DNA of 64,000 bases from Oscillospiraceae bacterium (GTDB lineage: Bacteria > Bacillota > Clostridia > Saccharofermentanales > Saccharofermentanaceae): NCBI GenBank assembly GCA_902782125.1, contig CACZMA010000002.1, forward strand, positions 62,001 to 126,000. Direction: 5' to 3'. The notes below the pieces were generated by a model that was not told the DNA's origin, did not search any database, and saw only the letters and a program-made list of their open reading frames with translations. Position 1 is the first letter of the stretch, and each line of letters opens with the position of its first letter. Below are positions 15,871 to 25,238 of this stretch, piece by piece. The translations under genes and the position numbers were made by a program.

Positions 15871-18570
15871 TCAGGTCGAACTGTCCCTTAACTTAGAATA
15901 CTGCCGGATCTCGTCTGCGATCTGGGAGTTAATGGACTGGATCATTTCTTTGGCAGGCATTGCCACATAATAACCCTGCAGGAGATCGACTCCGAGCATG
16001 ACGACCGTCTTCAGTTCCTCGGCCGTCTCGACTCCTTCCGCAAGTGCGACTATGCCGTTACTGTGCGCGAACTCGATAACATCCTTCACGAAATGCTGTT
16101 TCTGGGGACTGTCCTGAATACCCGACAGAAGGGCACGGTCGATCTTCACATAATCCGGAGTATATCTTAAGAGGTTGGATACATTTGAATAGCCGGTACC
16201 GTAATCGTCGACGGCGGTCTCGATGCCCATTCTGTTATATGTCTCCTTCATGTGTTCAAGCTCGCCGTCAGATATCTCTGACTGCTCCGTGAGCTCGACT
16301 ACGACAGAGTCGGGCATTGAAGCGATCAGGTCTTCGAGCATGCTGATATCCTTGTCCGAGAGCATGTGGCCGGGGATGGAATTGATGAAGATCTTCTTGC
16401 CGTCAGACAGGATGGCTCTATGCCTCTTCATCTCATCGATGACATTGGAGAAGGTCAGTCTCTCGACATCGTCCAGCTTGTCATAGAAATCAGAATACCT
16501 GAGGATTACCGGAGGCGGAAGATACGGATCGGAATCAGCTCTCATGAGCGCTTCGTATGAATAGATCTTCGCGGTCCTGGCATCGACGATCGGCTGGAAA
16601 TGATACGATATCCTGTTCTCGGTGATGATCTGCAATACCTCGCGGGCTTCCTTCTGCTCTTCTTCCGTAAGATTCTCACGGGAGAGCCTGAGACGTTCGA
16701 TCTTGCTCGCGTTCTTGCGGCCGATCGCCACGTTGACCAGTTTCTCCACATCTTCAGTCGTCTCGGGACTTCCGAAGTCGGTGCCATAATATAGCTCGAC
16801 ATTGTATTCGTGCGCTTCGTTGGAATTCGATATCATGTCAAGGAGCTTGTCTCTTTCCTCTAGAAGTTCGCGGTCATCGGGATCTCTGGTTATGCGCAGA
16901 GCTACGAGTTCGTCATTGGCAGGTCTGAAGCACAGGCAGTTACGTGAAGAGAAGACATTCTCCAGTACGCTTGCGACGTTTACTATAACATTGTCGCCTT
17001 CCTGACGACCGAAAGCATTGTTGATGGCAGACAGGTTCTTGACGTCTATCGCAAGCGCTCCCATGTATCCGCCGTTGTTGTGCATCATGTGCAGGAATGT
17101 CTCGGCCTGCTCCAGGAAGCCCTTGTAAGTCAGCAATCCGGTCAGGTTATCGGTGGTGATGCCTCTTCTGGCGATCTTGGAACTGCTTATGATGTTGTCG
17201 CTTCGTCTGAAACACTCGAATCCTCTGCAGATAGCTCTGAGCCATGCGCGGTATTCCGCCGATATAACGACGGGCCTGTTGTCGAATCTGACTGATGCAT
17301 ATCCGAAGACGCTGGAGTCGAAGAAGATCGGCATGAAGTAATATACCGAAGGCTTCCCGCGTGCTTCGAAGAGTTCCGGAAGCATGACCGCGCTGTTGAT
17401 CATAGTATCCGTCATGATCTTGTCATTATTCTCATGTTCGGCACCGCATTTGATGACGTGCATCATTCTGTTCTCGAATGTATCGTCCGAATCTCCTAAT
17501 GACGGATTAACGCAGAGGTTGAAGCTGTCGAAGCCCCTGATCAGATGAATGGAACTGAAGATCGTTCCGATGAGACCTGAGAAAGAGGTCTGTCCCATCA
17601 GGTCTTCATCCAGGTGATTGAATGGAGAGAACAAAGATGACAGGGACAATTCCGTATCCCAGGAATCTCTCTTGTAGTAAGTCGGCCTGGCGCTGTCGCA
17701 GTCACATCCGCATGTGCCGCCGATGAACATCTCGGGAGGGACCTTGGCTGTCTCTGCTTCGGTACCGGTTATAAACGCGTGTGCCATAAGAGCCGTGTTG
17801 ATGCCGAGTTCGGTCGATGATAACGGGATCGAGGTCAGAGGTACGGGCGCATGTCTTCCGTCCTCGTTGGAATCGAAGCCCACCACAACGATATCTTCCG
17901 GTATCGAATAACCGTTGGCGGTCATGACTTTCGCGAAGCCCAGAGCCATGCAGTCATTAGCGCAGGCAAGTGCCTCGGGAAGCTTCTCTCCGCTCTTGAG
18001 CCAGCTGTCGGCCAGACTCTCGCCGCTCGTGTACCAGAAGTCGCCGTAGAATACCCGGTTCTCGTTGAACTCTATGCCGTGCTCTGACAGAGAATCCTTA
18101 TAAGCATTGAGCCTTATTATCGAATGCGGATGCCAGGACTTGCCCGTAAGGAACGCGATGTCCTTTAATCCGTGCTTCTCTATAAGGTGGTCTATGACCA
18201 TCTTCTCCGGCGTGTAGTTGTCTATGTGAATGGAAGGGAAGTATTTGCTGTCCTTGTCGACAAAGATGACCTTGCCTTTGTATCTGCCGTGAAGGTCTTC
18301 TTCGATCTGCTCGGACAGGCCCTTGGTCTGAATGGTATCTGCAAGGACCACGATGCAGTCAAAATGCTCGTAGTTGATAAGCTTGTAGATGGAGGAATCA
18401 CCGAGTGCGCGTCCCTGTGTATTCTGGTATTTGATGTACATGGCGAAGACGGCCACATCGTAATCGCGCCTGAACGCTTCCTCAAGAAAACCCTTAAGGA
18501 ACAGAGACTGAGTGAACTCCTCAGGCTGCGCGATAAGTACTGCTATCTTCTTACGGCCATTCTCCATCAT
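15871..18570 (-). CDS. Signalling protein: LacI-type sugar-sensor domain, degenerate GGDEF, intact EAL
   Basis: 899 residues with no membrane helix. Residues about 8-290 form a periplasmic-binding-protein/LacI-type ligand domain (IPEDIVVVGFDSNEDGRHAP, SIPLSSTELG) without the HTH. A GAF-like region (about 310-460) follows, then GGDEF (about 475-620) whose active-site motif reads RPANDEL, so cyclase activity is unlikely. EAL (about 645-890) keeps EALMRAD, FINS, ELTE, DDYGTGYSN, KIDR, AEGVE and QGYY, so c-di-GMP phosphodiesterase activity is likely. A cytoplasmic ligand, perhaps a sugar, may control the enzyme (inference). The start could be either of two adjacent ATGs. Confidence 0.88.
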   Translation of the reverse strand: MMENGRKKIAVLIAQPEEFTQSLFLKGFLEEAFRRDYDVAVFAMYIKYQNTQGRALGDSSIYKLINYEHFDCIVVLADTIQTKGLSEQIEEDLHGRYKGKVIFVDKDSKYFPSIHIDNYTPEKMVIDHLIEKHGLKDIAFLTGKSWHPHSIIRLNAYKDSLSEHGIEFNENRVFYGDFWYTSGESLADSWLKSGEKLPEALACANDCMALGFAKVMTANGYSIPEDIVVVGFDSNEDGRHAPVPLTSIPLSSTELGINTALMAHAFITGTEAETAKVPPEMFIGGTCGCDCDSARPTYYKRDSWDTELSLSSLFSPFNHLDEDLMGQTSFSGLIGTIFSSIHLIRGFDSFNLCVNPSLGDSDDTFENRMMHVIKCGAEHENNDKIMTDTMINSAVMLPELFEARGKPSVYYFMPIFFDSSVFGYASVRFDNRPVVISAEYRAWLRAICRGFECFRRSDNIISSSKIARRGITTDNLTGLLTYKGFLEQAETFLHMMHNNGGYMGALAIDVKNLSAINNAFGRQEGDNVIVNVASVLENVFSSRNCLCFRPANDELVALRITRDPDDRELLEERDKLLDMISNSNEAHEYNVELYYGTDFGSPETTEDVEKLVNVAIGRKNASKIERLRLSRENLTEEEQKEAREVLQIITENRISYHFQPIVDARTAKIYSYEALMRADSDPYLPPPVILRYSDFYDKLDDVERLTFSNVIDEMKRHRAILSDGKKIFINSIPGHMLSDKDISMLEDLIASMPDSVVVELTEQSEISDGELEHMKETYNRMGIETAVDDYGTGYSNVSNLLRYTPDYVKIDRALLSGIQDSPQKQHFVKDVIEFAHSNGIVALAEGVETAEELKTVVMLGVDLLQGYYVAMPAKEMIQSINSQIADEIRQYSKLRDSST

Positions 18571-18664
18571 ACTTACATATTATGCACGGAGATTTTAATT
18601 CGCAATTAGAATTGAGCAAAGACATTGTAAATTGTGTCAGGTTTAAGAGTTATATATCAGCAAT

Positions 18665-19030
18665 TCAATCCTTAATTCCGACAGCCTTGGTAGCGATCAC
18701 ATCAGTTCCGGTTCCGCCCGCATTCCGGACGATGACATCGCCGATCTTTACCGGGGCCGTTACCGATGCTGACCTGATGTCTCTCATCACGTCGAAAATG
18801 CTGTCTTTGGGAACGTCTCCCGCCGTCTTAACTGACACGACCGGGATCTGACCGCCGGTTACGGGGACCGTGGATGTGACGGTCCTTACGGGAGCCGTCA
18901 CTTCCTGTCTTCCGTAGTCAGCACCGCGCGGACATGTATTGCCTGTGACGGTGACTTCATCTCCTGCGACAGAGACACGGAGTGCGCATCCCATGGGGCA
19001 TCTTATGCATGTTAGGTTATATTCTTCCAT
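18665..19030 (-). CDS. DUF1667 cysteine-motif protein
   Basis: 121 residues. The N-terminal CIRCPMGC and the later NTCPRG give a four-Cys metal or Fe-S site, and the remainder has the DUF1667 pattern PVRTVTSTV and KTAGDVPKDSIFDVM. Proteins of this type accompany GlpA/GlpB-like oxidoreductases in anaerobes and may be an electron-transfer subunit (inference from context). It lies 4 bases downstream of the FAD oxidoreductase gene and is last in the operon. Confidence 0.85.
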   Translation of the reverse strand: MEEYNLTCIRCPMGCALRVSVAGDEVTVTGNTCPRGADYGRQEVTAPVRTVTSTVPVTGGQIPVVSVKTAGDVPKDSIFDVMRDIRSASVTAPVKIGDVIVRNAGGTGTDVIATKAVGIKD

Positions 19031-19034
19031 TGCT

Positions 19035-20294
19035 TCAGTCCTCCAGGCAGATCCTGATCGTATCTGTCCCGGATGCCGATCCGAGATCCTTCTTAAGCAG
19101 TACGACCTGTTCCATCTCGCCGGGCTTGACGATGTTCTTACGCTGTTCTCTCAGCTTGGTCGTCCCGAGGTACACGCAAAGCTTCCTGTCACGGTAGACC
19201 TTGTCGACCCTGAACCTGACCGTAATGCTGTCTTCCATCTCCTTGGGGGAGATATACTGCGGGACGGAATAACGTATTCCGCCTGATGTCTCCACCTTAA
19301 GATATGACAGATGATCGCGCTTCCTGCCTGATACGAACTCTGATGCCATTTGCCCGGCACGCGATGCCTCCTGCGATACATAATCCACAAGGTCATGCAC
19401 ATGAAGCACATTGCCGCATGCAAAGATGCCTTCCGCCGACGTCTCGAGATCATCTCTTACATCAGGACCGCCGGTAACGCGGTCTATGCTGATGCCTGCC
19501 TGTCTCGTCAGTTCGTTCTCAGGCAGCAGACCGCAGGAGAGCAGCAGGGTATCGCAGTCATAGTGGATCTCAGTACCGGGGATCACGTTCCTGTTCTCAT
19601 CCACTTCGGATATGTCTATTCCGGTGACGCGTTCCTTGCCGTATATCCGGGAGACCGTATGACTGAGGAGCAGCGGTATTCCGAAGTCATCAAGGCACTG
19701 TGTGATGTTGCGCTGAAGCCCTCCGGAATAAGGCATGAGTTCAGCCACGCAGAGGACCTTCGCACCTTCAAGAGTCATCCTCCTGGCCATGATGAGTCCT
19801 ATGTCTCCCGACCCCAGTATCACGACTCGTTTGCCGATGCATTTGCCTTCTATGTTGACCAGTCTTTGAGCCGTGCCTGCAGTATAGACACCGGCAGGGC
19901 GGAAGCCGGGTATGCCGAGTGCTCCGCGCGGACGCTCACGGCATCCCATGGCAAGTATGACGGCGCCGGCTTCAATGGTGACAACGCCTTCGCTGCCGTT
20001 CATGTAAGTTACACATCTTGTATCGGATACATCAGTCACGATTGTATCGAGCTTATATTCTATCCCGCGGTCTGTCAGCTGTGAGATGAACCTGTCCGCA
20101 TATTCGGGACCTGTCAGTTCTTCCTTGAATGTGTGAAGACCGAACCCGTTATGTATGCACTGGTTAAGTATGCCGCCGAGCCTGTCGTCACGCTCGATGA
20201 CGAGGATGTCTCTTGACCCTGCATCGTAAGCTGCAACTGCTGCGGCAAGACCGGCAGGACCTCCGCCGATTATGACGATATCACGCCTGATCAT
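19035..20294 (-). CDS. NAD(P)/FAD-dependent oxidoreductase of the GlpA/DUF1667 operon
   Basis: 419 residues from the ATG at 20294, which has AGGAGG 9 bases upstream and begins MIRRDIVIIGGGPAGLAAA; the longer frame to 20369 lies inside the upstream gene. It has two dinucleotide-binding motifs, GGGPAGLAAA for FAD and GSGDIGLIMARR for NAD(P)H. It resembles the class II pyridine nucleotide-disulphide oxidoreductases found next to anaerobic GlpA homologues. It probably passes electrons between NAD(P)H and the GlpA-like subunit. It overlaps that gene by 14 bases. Confidence 0.85.
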   Translation of the reverse strand: MIRRDIVIIGGGPAGLAAAVAAYDAGSRDILVIERDDRLGGILNQCIHNGFGLHTFKEELTGPEYADRFISQLTDRGIEYKLDTIVTDVSDTRCVTYMNGSEGVVTIEAGAVILAMGCRERPRGALGIPGFRPAGVYTAGTAQRLVNIEGKCIGKRVVILGSGDIGLIMARRMTLEGAKVLCVAELMPYSGGLQRNITQCLDDFGIPLLLSHTVSRIYGKERVTGIDISEVDENRNVIPGTEIHYDCDTLLLSCGLLPENELTRQAGISIDRVTGGPDVRDDLETSAEGIFACGNVLHVHDLVDYVSQEASRAGQMASEFVSGRKRDHLSYLKVETSGGIRYSVPQYISPKEMEDSITVRFRVDKVYRDRKLCVYLGTTKLREQRKNIVKPGEMEQVVLLKKDLGSASGTDTIRICLED

Positions 20295-21735
20295 CAGAAC
20301 GGTCCTCCTTGCTGCACAGGATCTCGGACCCCGGGATATTCTTACAGATGTCTTCTTCGGGGATGCCAAGTTCTTCAGCCAGGATGCTTATGGTGCGCGG
20401 GGTACAGAAGCCGGCCTGGCATCTTCCCATCCCCTGACGGACGCGCCTCTTGATGCCGTCCAGCGATCTTGCTCCGGGCGTCCTTCTTATCGCATCTCTT
20501 ATCTCGCCTTCGGTGACGTTCTCACAACGGCAGACGATCCTGCCGTATGCGGGGTCTTCACGTATGAGTCCGGCACGCTCTTCGCTGCTGAGTTCCATGG
20601 GCTTCACGAATCCTTTGCGCGTGGATATGTGATCCTGCCTCGGCGATGCACCGAATTTGTCAGCTATCAGCTCCGCGAGCATCTCGCCTATCGCGGGCGC
20701 GGAAGACAGACCGGGCGAATCAATTCCTGCGGCATCGAAGAAACCGTCTGCGGATTCTCCCACGATGAAGTCCTTACCGTCCTCGGTCGCACGAAGTCCC
20801 GAGAATGAAGTTATAGTCTTGGAATAGGGGATGTTCGGAACAGATTCCAGCGCCTTAGACCTGATGTAGTTCATTCCGTCAAGCGTGGTGGATGTATCTT
20901 CTTTGTCTTCGAGATCTTCGGCATTGGGACCGACCAGTATGTTTCCGTGCACGGTGGGTGTGACGAGCACGCCCTTGCCTTTCGCCGTGGGAAGGCGGAA
21001 GATGGTGTGGCCTGTTATGTCGCCTGCATCGTGATCGAGCAGCACATATTCGCCCCTTCTCGGAGTAATGTGTATGGGACGGTCGGGGCATATCATGTTG
21101 TGGAATATATCGGCATAGACTCCCGCGCAGTTGACAACGGCTCTTGTGCTGATATCGCCGGCACCGGTCGACAGCAGATAGCCTTCAGCATTACGGGTAA
21201 TACCCGTGACACTTGTAAGGAATCTGAATTCTGTTCCGTTGCTCGCGGCATTCTCTGCGAAAGCCACAGTCATCAGAAAGGGGCAGACTATGCCTCCGTG
21301 CGGAACGAGAAGAGCCAGCTTGATGTCTTCCGAGAGATTGGGTTCATAAGCCCTTGCCTCATCGCCGGTGATGATCCTGAGATCTTCCACACCGTTCCTG
21401 ATCCCGCGTTCGAGGAGCTCTTCCAGACCATGTCTTGAAGCATCGTCATCGTCAGTCGCGACTACCATAGAACCATTCTCTCTGAACGGGAAGTCCAGAC
21501 GATCGGAGAGTTCTCTGATCATGGCAGAGCCCCTGACATTAAGCCGGGCCTTGAGCGTTCCGGGGAGCGCATCGTGACCGGCGTGTACTATTCCGCTGTT
21601 TGCCTTGGAAGTGCCCGAGCATACGTCCTCGTCCTTATCGATCACACAGGTCTTGAGGTCATACCGCGCGAGTTCCATCGCGACCGCACAACCCGTAACT
21701 CCTGCTCCGATAATGACGACATCGTAGTCAGGCAT
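20281..21735 (-). CDS. GlpA-type FAD-dependent dehydrogenase with BFD-like Fe-S domain
   Basis: 484 residues. An N-terminal DAO/glycerol-3-phosphate dehydrogenase domain (GAGVTGCAVAMEL) is joined to a C-terminal BFD-like [2Fe-2S] domain with CRCENVTEGEI and GRCQAGFC (four Cys). This matches anaerobic GlpA-like proteins oxidising glycerol-3-phosphate or a related hydroxy acid. Two smaller redox genes follow in the standard order. No glycerol kinase or facilitator gene lies in the window, so the substrate is not proven. Confidence 0.88.
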   Translation of the reverse strand: MPDYDVVIIGAGVTGCAVAMELARYDLKTCVIDKDEDVCSGTSKANSGIVHAGHDALPGTLKARLNVRGSAMIRELSDRLDFPFRENGSMVVATDDDDASRHGLEELLERGIRNGVEDLRIITGDEARAYEPNLSEDIKLALLVPHGGIVCPFLMTVAFAENAASNGTEFRFLTSVTGITRNAEGYLLSTGAGDISTRAVVNCAGVYADIFHNMICPDRPIHITPRRGEYVLLDHDAGDITGHTIFRLPTAKGKGVLVTPTVHGNILVGPNAEDLEDKEDTSTTLDGMNYIRSKALESVPNIPYSKTITSFSGLRATEDGKDFIVGESADGFFDAAGIDSPGLSSAPAIGEMLAELIADKFGASPRQDHISTRKGFVKPMELSSEERAGLIREDPAYGRIVCRCENVTEGEIRDAIRRTPGARSLDGIKRRVRQGMGRCQAGFCTPRTISILAEELGIPEEDICKNIPGSEILCSKEDRSDDQA

Positions 21736-21753
21736 GAGTCTGATCCTCCGTCT

Positions 21754-22338
21754 TTAAGGCTTGGGATAACCGATCGCATCCAGGAAGGAATCTATCTCCT
21801 TCTTTGCGGTGCTAACTTCAGATTCGCTGTTGATATTAGACAGGTAGGCCATAATGACAACGTTGTCTTTCCATATGAGGACATCGTAGTAAGGAGAGTA
21901 GCTGTCCTCGTCTTCGAAGTCTCCGTTAAGGACGATATAGCCGGAATCCTCATCGGAATCGTAGCCCTTGGTACCGCTGAACTTACCGCCGTTGTTGCTC
22001 AGTACGTCAGAGTAGAGTTCCTCGTAGTATTCGAAGAGCTCGCCGGCCTGCTCGGTATCGGAGAACTTCGAGTAATAGTAAGTGCATAACTGTGAGTCTG
22101 CATCGATCTCATAATCCACTTTGAAAGTGCTACCGTCAGAAAATGAGAAAGAATCATTGGCATACGCATAGTATTCGTTCTCATCTAAGCCGATCTCCTC
22201 GAGAGCATCGACCCATTCATCTTCGGATATCTCGTCGAGTTTGTCGACGTCTATCTTCCTGTTCAGAAGATCACATCCCGCAAAGGAGAGGAGCATGACT
22301 GCAGACATCGAAGCTGCAAGGATATTTCTTACTTTCAT
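21754..22338 (-). CDS. Putative lipoprotein
   Basis: 194 residues from the ATG at 22338, with GGAGG 5 bases upstream. The signal peptide ends in a lipobox FAGC (Cys22). The mature part is acidic and Tyr-rich with no recognised family. The stop is 18 bases before the GlpA-type gene, so readthrough into that operon is possible. A TATAAT-like -10 lies at 22383-22388 (minus strand). Confidence 0.7.
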   Translation of the reverse strand: MKVRNILAASMSAVMLLSFAGCDLLNRKIDVDKLDEISEDEWVDALEEIGLDENEYYAYANDSFSFSDGSTFKVDYEIDADSQLCTYYYSKFSDTEQAGELFEYYEELYSDVLSNNGGKFSGTKGYDSDEDSGYIVLNGDFEDEDSYSPYYDVLIWKDNVVIMAYLSNINSESEVSTAKKEIDSFLDAIGYPKP

Positions 22339-22421
22339 AGTTACCTCCGGGTAAGCATAAAACTGTATTTTCTGATGCAAACATTATACATGCATAATAC
22401 CTCAAAAACACGGGATGATCA

Positions 22422-23462
22422 TCAGAAATAATGAGGCGGGAATGCCATGCAGACATCCTTGAGGAACCTGCTGAACGATGCGAGGTCGAACAGTATTCCG
22501 CCAAAGAGGAAGCACAGTATCAGATATACCGGAAGGACGGCAGAGAGGACTTTCGCAGGGGATACCTTGATGGGCAGCATGATGATGACAACACCGATGG
22601 CAAGAGCCAGGGCGATGACTGCAAGCGTATACAAGACGACTCTGGCAAAAGAGAATTCTATTCCTGCTGCCAGGAAACACACCGTTGACAGCGCGGATAT
22701 CGGAAGGGCGTAGATGGCGATCTGTATCAATGCCATGTATATTCTCTGGACCTTCCCGAATCTCAGATAGATCCTGTTGTCGACGTCGGTCAGGAATGAC
22801 AGCAGACCGAGCAGGCACGCGGCATAGATGAAGAGCCCTGCGAACTTATACAGAGGGATCTCTATCTTTTCCGATTTGGTCATCTCATCGTACTGCTCAC
22901 CCTTAAGTCCGGTCAGAACATATATGCCGTCGCCTTCGATGAATCCGTTGTAGATGTCTTCGATCCCGGCATTGTCAACGCCGCCTTCGTTGTAGCCGTA
23001 ATCTTCAAGTGTATTCTCCAATATGAGAAGAGCGTTGTATCTGAAGAATCTCTCGAAGACTTCTTCCGTCGCAAGTGATGTGAGACCTGAAGTAGGTGTA
23101 GTGATAACAGCGATCTCATGGGGCTTCTTTGTGCCGGTGCTCCGCTCGAGGAAATCTTCGGGTATGACAAAACCGGTGTTCGCTTTGCCCTGTGCCAGAT
23201 CATCGAGCATCTCTTCTTCGCTGCTGACCTCATAGAACTCAAATACGGATCTCATGTCGCAGAGTTCTTCGACTATCTCTTCTGTCTTCTCGTTGTCATC
23301 GTTGTTAAGGATGGCGACCGGCAGATATACTGACTTCTCCGATTCAGGGATAAGTATGCAGAACACTGCCAATGTTATGAGCACGGCAGCCATGACATAC
23401 ATGAAGGGACTCAGCATGCATCTCTTTATATTGACTATCAGCCTGTTCATAAAGAGTCTCAT
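22422..23462 (-). CDS. ABC-2 type permease subunit
   Basis: 346 residues with the ABC-2 layout: an N-terminal membrane helix, a large extracytoplasmic domain (about 45-215) and a cluster of about six C-terminal helices. The family exports lipids, polysaccharides, peptides or drugs. It overlaps the second permease gene by 4 bases, so the two permeases probably form a heterodimer with the ATPase at 24540-25169. Confidence 0.8.
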   Translation of the reverse strand: MRLFMNRLIVNIKRCMLSPFMYVMAAVLITLAVFCILIPESEKSVYLPVAILNNDDNEKTEEIVEELCDMRSVFEFYEVSSEEEMLDDLAQGKANTGFVIPEDFLERSTGTKKPHEIAVITTPTSGLTSLATEEVFERFFRYNALLILENTLEDYGYNEGGVDNAGIEDIYNGFIEGDGIYVLTGLKGEQYDEMTKSEKIEIPLYKFAGLFIYAACLLGLLSFLTDVDNRIYLRFGKVQRIYMALIQIAIYALPISALSTVCFLAAGIEFSFARVVLYTLAVIALALAIGVVIIMLPIKVSPAKVLSAVLPVYLILCFLFGGILFDLASFSRFLKDVCMAFPPHYF

Positions 23463-24547
23463 GTGAACATTGCCCCCAGAACATATTGGATAAGATGGTA
23501 TACGGGACTGTACAGTGCCGCCGTCTGGAAGAACTTGGGCATATATTCGACAGGCATCAGACCGCCGGACAGATACATTATCACCAGACCTGCGCCAAAC
23601 GTTATGAATGATACCGTGGAAGCTTTCCTGATGCTGTAGGTGAGGGCGGAAGCAATGAGCGCGACCAAGAGGATAACAGGTATCATCAGCAGCAAAGACT
23701 TGGCTTCAACGCCGAGCCTGAGGATATTGAGTACCACAAAGACTATCAGATACAGGATGTACATCATGACCGCAACGGCGCCCGTCTCCATAAGGAAGAA
23801 TACTGCAGGCTTCTTGCCGCTGAGCTTCATCCTTGTCATGACTGCGTCGTTCGATCCTTTGTAGAAATATGCGAAGACAAACACCGACATGACCATCAGG
23901 AAGACCGTATACGAAGCGGTCATCTTCTGCTTGAGCGAGAATGTCGACAGGAAATCTATGCTCTCGGTATCGAACAGGTCGGACCTTGCAAGAACGTATG
24001 CGATGCTCCTGTTCTGGGCATCTGTCCCTATTGCATACATCTCGGAAGAGGATATGTCCTTGTCACTGAGATAGGAGTATGCGGTGATCGTTACACACTG
24101 CCCGGTACCGAGCATGTTGGCGAGGGTCATGAGCAGATCGTTGACGACCTTGCCAATGAAGGAATCGTCATCCTTAAAATATATCTGCGCCTGCATGTTC
24201 TCTCCGGTTGAAAGGCTGTTCACGAAGCCTTCGGGTATGATGATGCCGGCAACGCAGTCGCCCTTCGATACGGCCGCCATTACTTCTTCTTCGGAATCCA
24301 TCTTGTTCAGCTCGACGGTCTCGCCGACACTGTCCAACTGGCTTACCATGTTAAGACCGATCTCATTGTATTCGGAATCATCTGCTATGCAGACCGCGAT
24401 CTCTGCCTGGGAATATGAGTACTGGTCACCGAAGATAAAAGACTCGCCATATGTGATTATGCATATGGATGCAAAACCGAACGCCAGCAGATAGCACAGC
24501 GCATACGGCAGGAAATGAATGATCCTCTTGAGATATACCCTAATCAT
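23459..24547 (-). CDS. ABC-2 type permease subunit
   Basis: 362 residues with the same layout as the downstream permease: one N-terminal helix, an extracytoplasmic domain, and C-terminal helices ending in a family-like GGLMPVEYMPKFFQ and LYSPVYHL segment. It is the partner of the permease at 22422-23462. The start overlaps the ATPase gene stop by 8 bases. Confidence 0.8.
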   Translation of the reverse strand: MIRVYLKRIIHFLPYALCYLLAFGFASICIITYGESFIFGDQYSYSQAEIAVCIADDSEYNEIGLNMVSQLDSVGETVELNKMDSEEEVMAAVSKGDCVAGIIIPEGFVNSLSTGENMQAQIYFKDDDSFIGKVVNDLLMTLANMLGTGQCVTITAYSYLSDKDISSSEMYAIGTDAQNRSIAYVLARSDLFDTESIDFLSTFSLKQKMTASYTVFLMVMSVFVFAYFYKGSNDAVMTRMKLSGKKPAVFFLMETGAVAVMMYILYLIVFVVLNILRLGVEAKSLLLMIPVILLVALIASALTYSIRKASTVSFITFGAGLVIMYLSGGLMPVEYMPKFFQTAALYSPVYHLIQYVLGAMFT

Positions 24548-25169
24548 TTATCGCCTGTACCACGGACACTCCGTCTGGGAGGGGAGAGCACTTGCCGTCC
24601 TTGAGGACGAATATCTTATCGCAGTGCGCGAAAACCTCTTCCGCGTGACTCGCCACGAAGACGATACCGCCGCCGTTCCTGTAGGAATCGATAACGTTCA
24701 GGATATCTGTCTTGGCCGGGATATCGAGACCTGCCAGAGGCTCATCGAGAAGAAGTATATCAGGCTTCTCCATCAGGACCGATGTAAGCGCCAGTCTCTT
24801 CTTCATACCGCCGGACATCCTCTTGACCTTGACATCAACGAATTCGGACACCTTGAGAGCGGAGACATCGGATGATGTCAGTTCCTTCTTGATCTCTTCC
24901 TTGGAAAGCGGCGTCCACATGCGCAGATTATCAAGAGCGGAGAGCTCGTCGATAAGGGCATTCTCCTGTGTTACGAACCCGATCTTGCCTTCGCAGGTTA
25001 TGATGCCCGAAGCGGGCTTTTTGATGCCTGCGATGGCGGAGAGCAAAGTGGATTTACCGGAACCGTTAAGGCCCAGAAGGCCTACGCACTCGCCGTTCTC
25101 GGCATGGATATTAACATCCGTAAGGACTGTCTTCTTGTAATTAAGCGCAACGTTTGTAATGTCAACCAT
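24540..25169 (-). CDS. ABC transporter ATP-binding protein
   Basis: 209 residues. Walker A GLNGSGKST, signature RMSGGMKKR, Walker B ILLLDEPLAGL and the switch His in VASHAEE are all intact. It is probably the ATPase for the two ABC-2 permeases downstream. The ATG at 25169 has no clear ribosome site and lies only about 5 bases after the T-tail of the preceding terminator, so expression may depend on readthrough. Confidence 0.85.
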   Translation of the reverse strand: MVDITNVALNYKKTVLTDVNIHAENGECVGLLGLNGSGKSTLLSAIAGIKKPASGIITCEGKIGFVTQENALIDELSALDNLRMWTPLSKEEIKKELTSSDVSALKVSEFVDVKVKRMSGGMKKRLALTSVLMEKPDILLLDEPLAGLDIPAKTDILNVIDSYRNGGGIVFVASHAEEVFAHCDKIFVLKDGKCSPLPDGVSVVQAIND

Positions 25170-25173
25170 ATCT

Positions 25174-25208
25174 TTATAAAAATGCCGGAAGCCATACCGG
25201 CTCCCGGC
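25174..25208 (-). terminator. Terminator between lipoprotein and ABC operon
   Basis: A 10-bp stem with one G-U pair (25184-25193 with 25199-25208, 5-base loop) is followed by ATTTTTATA on the minus strand. It ends the lipoprotein gene at 25239 and sits directly upstream of the ABC operon start. Confidence 0.75.
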
Positions 25209-25238
25209 GTGGATAAGCGTTATTTGTGTTATTCCGGA

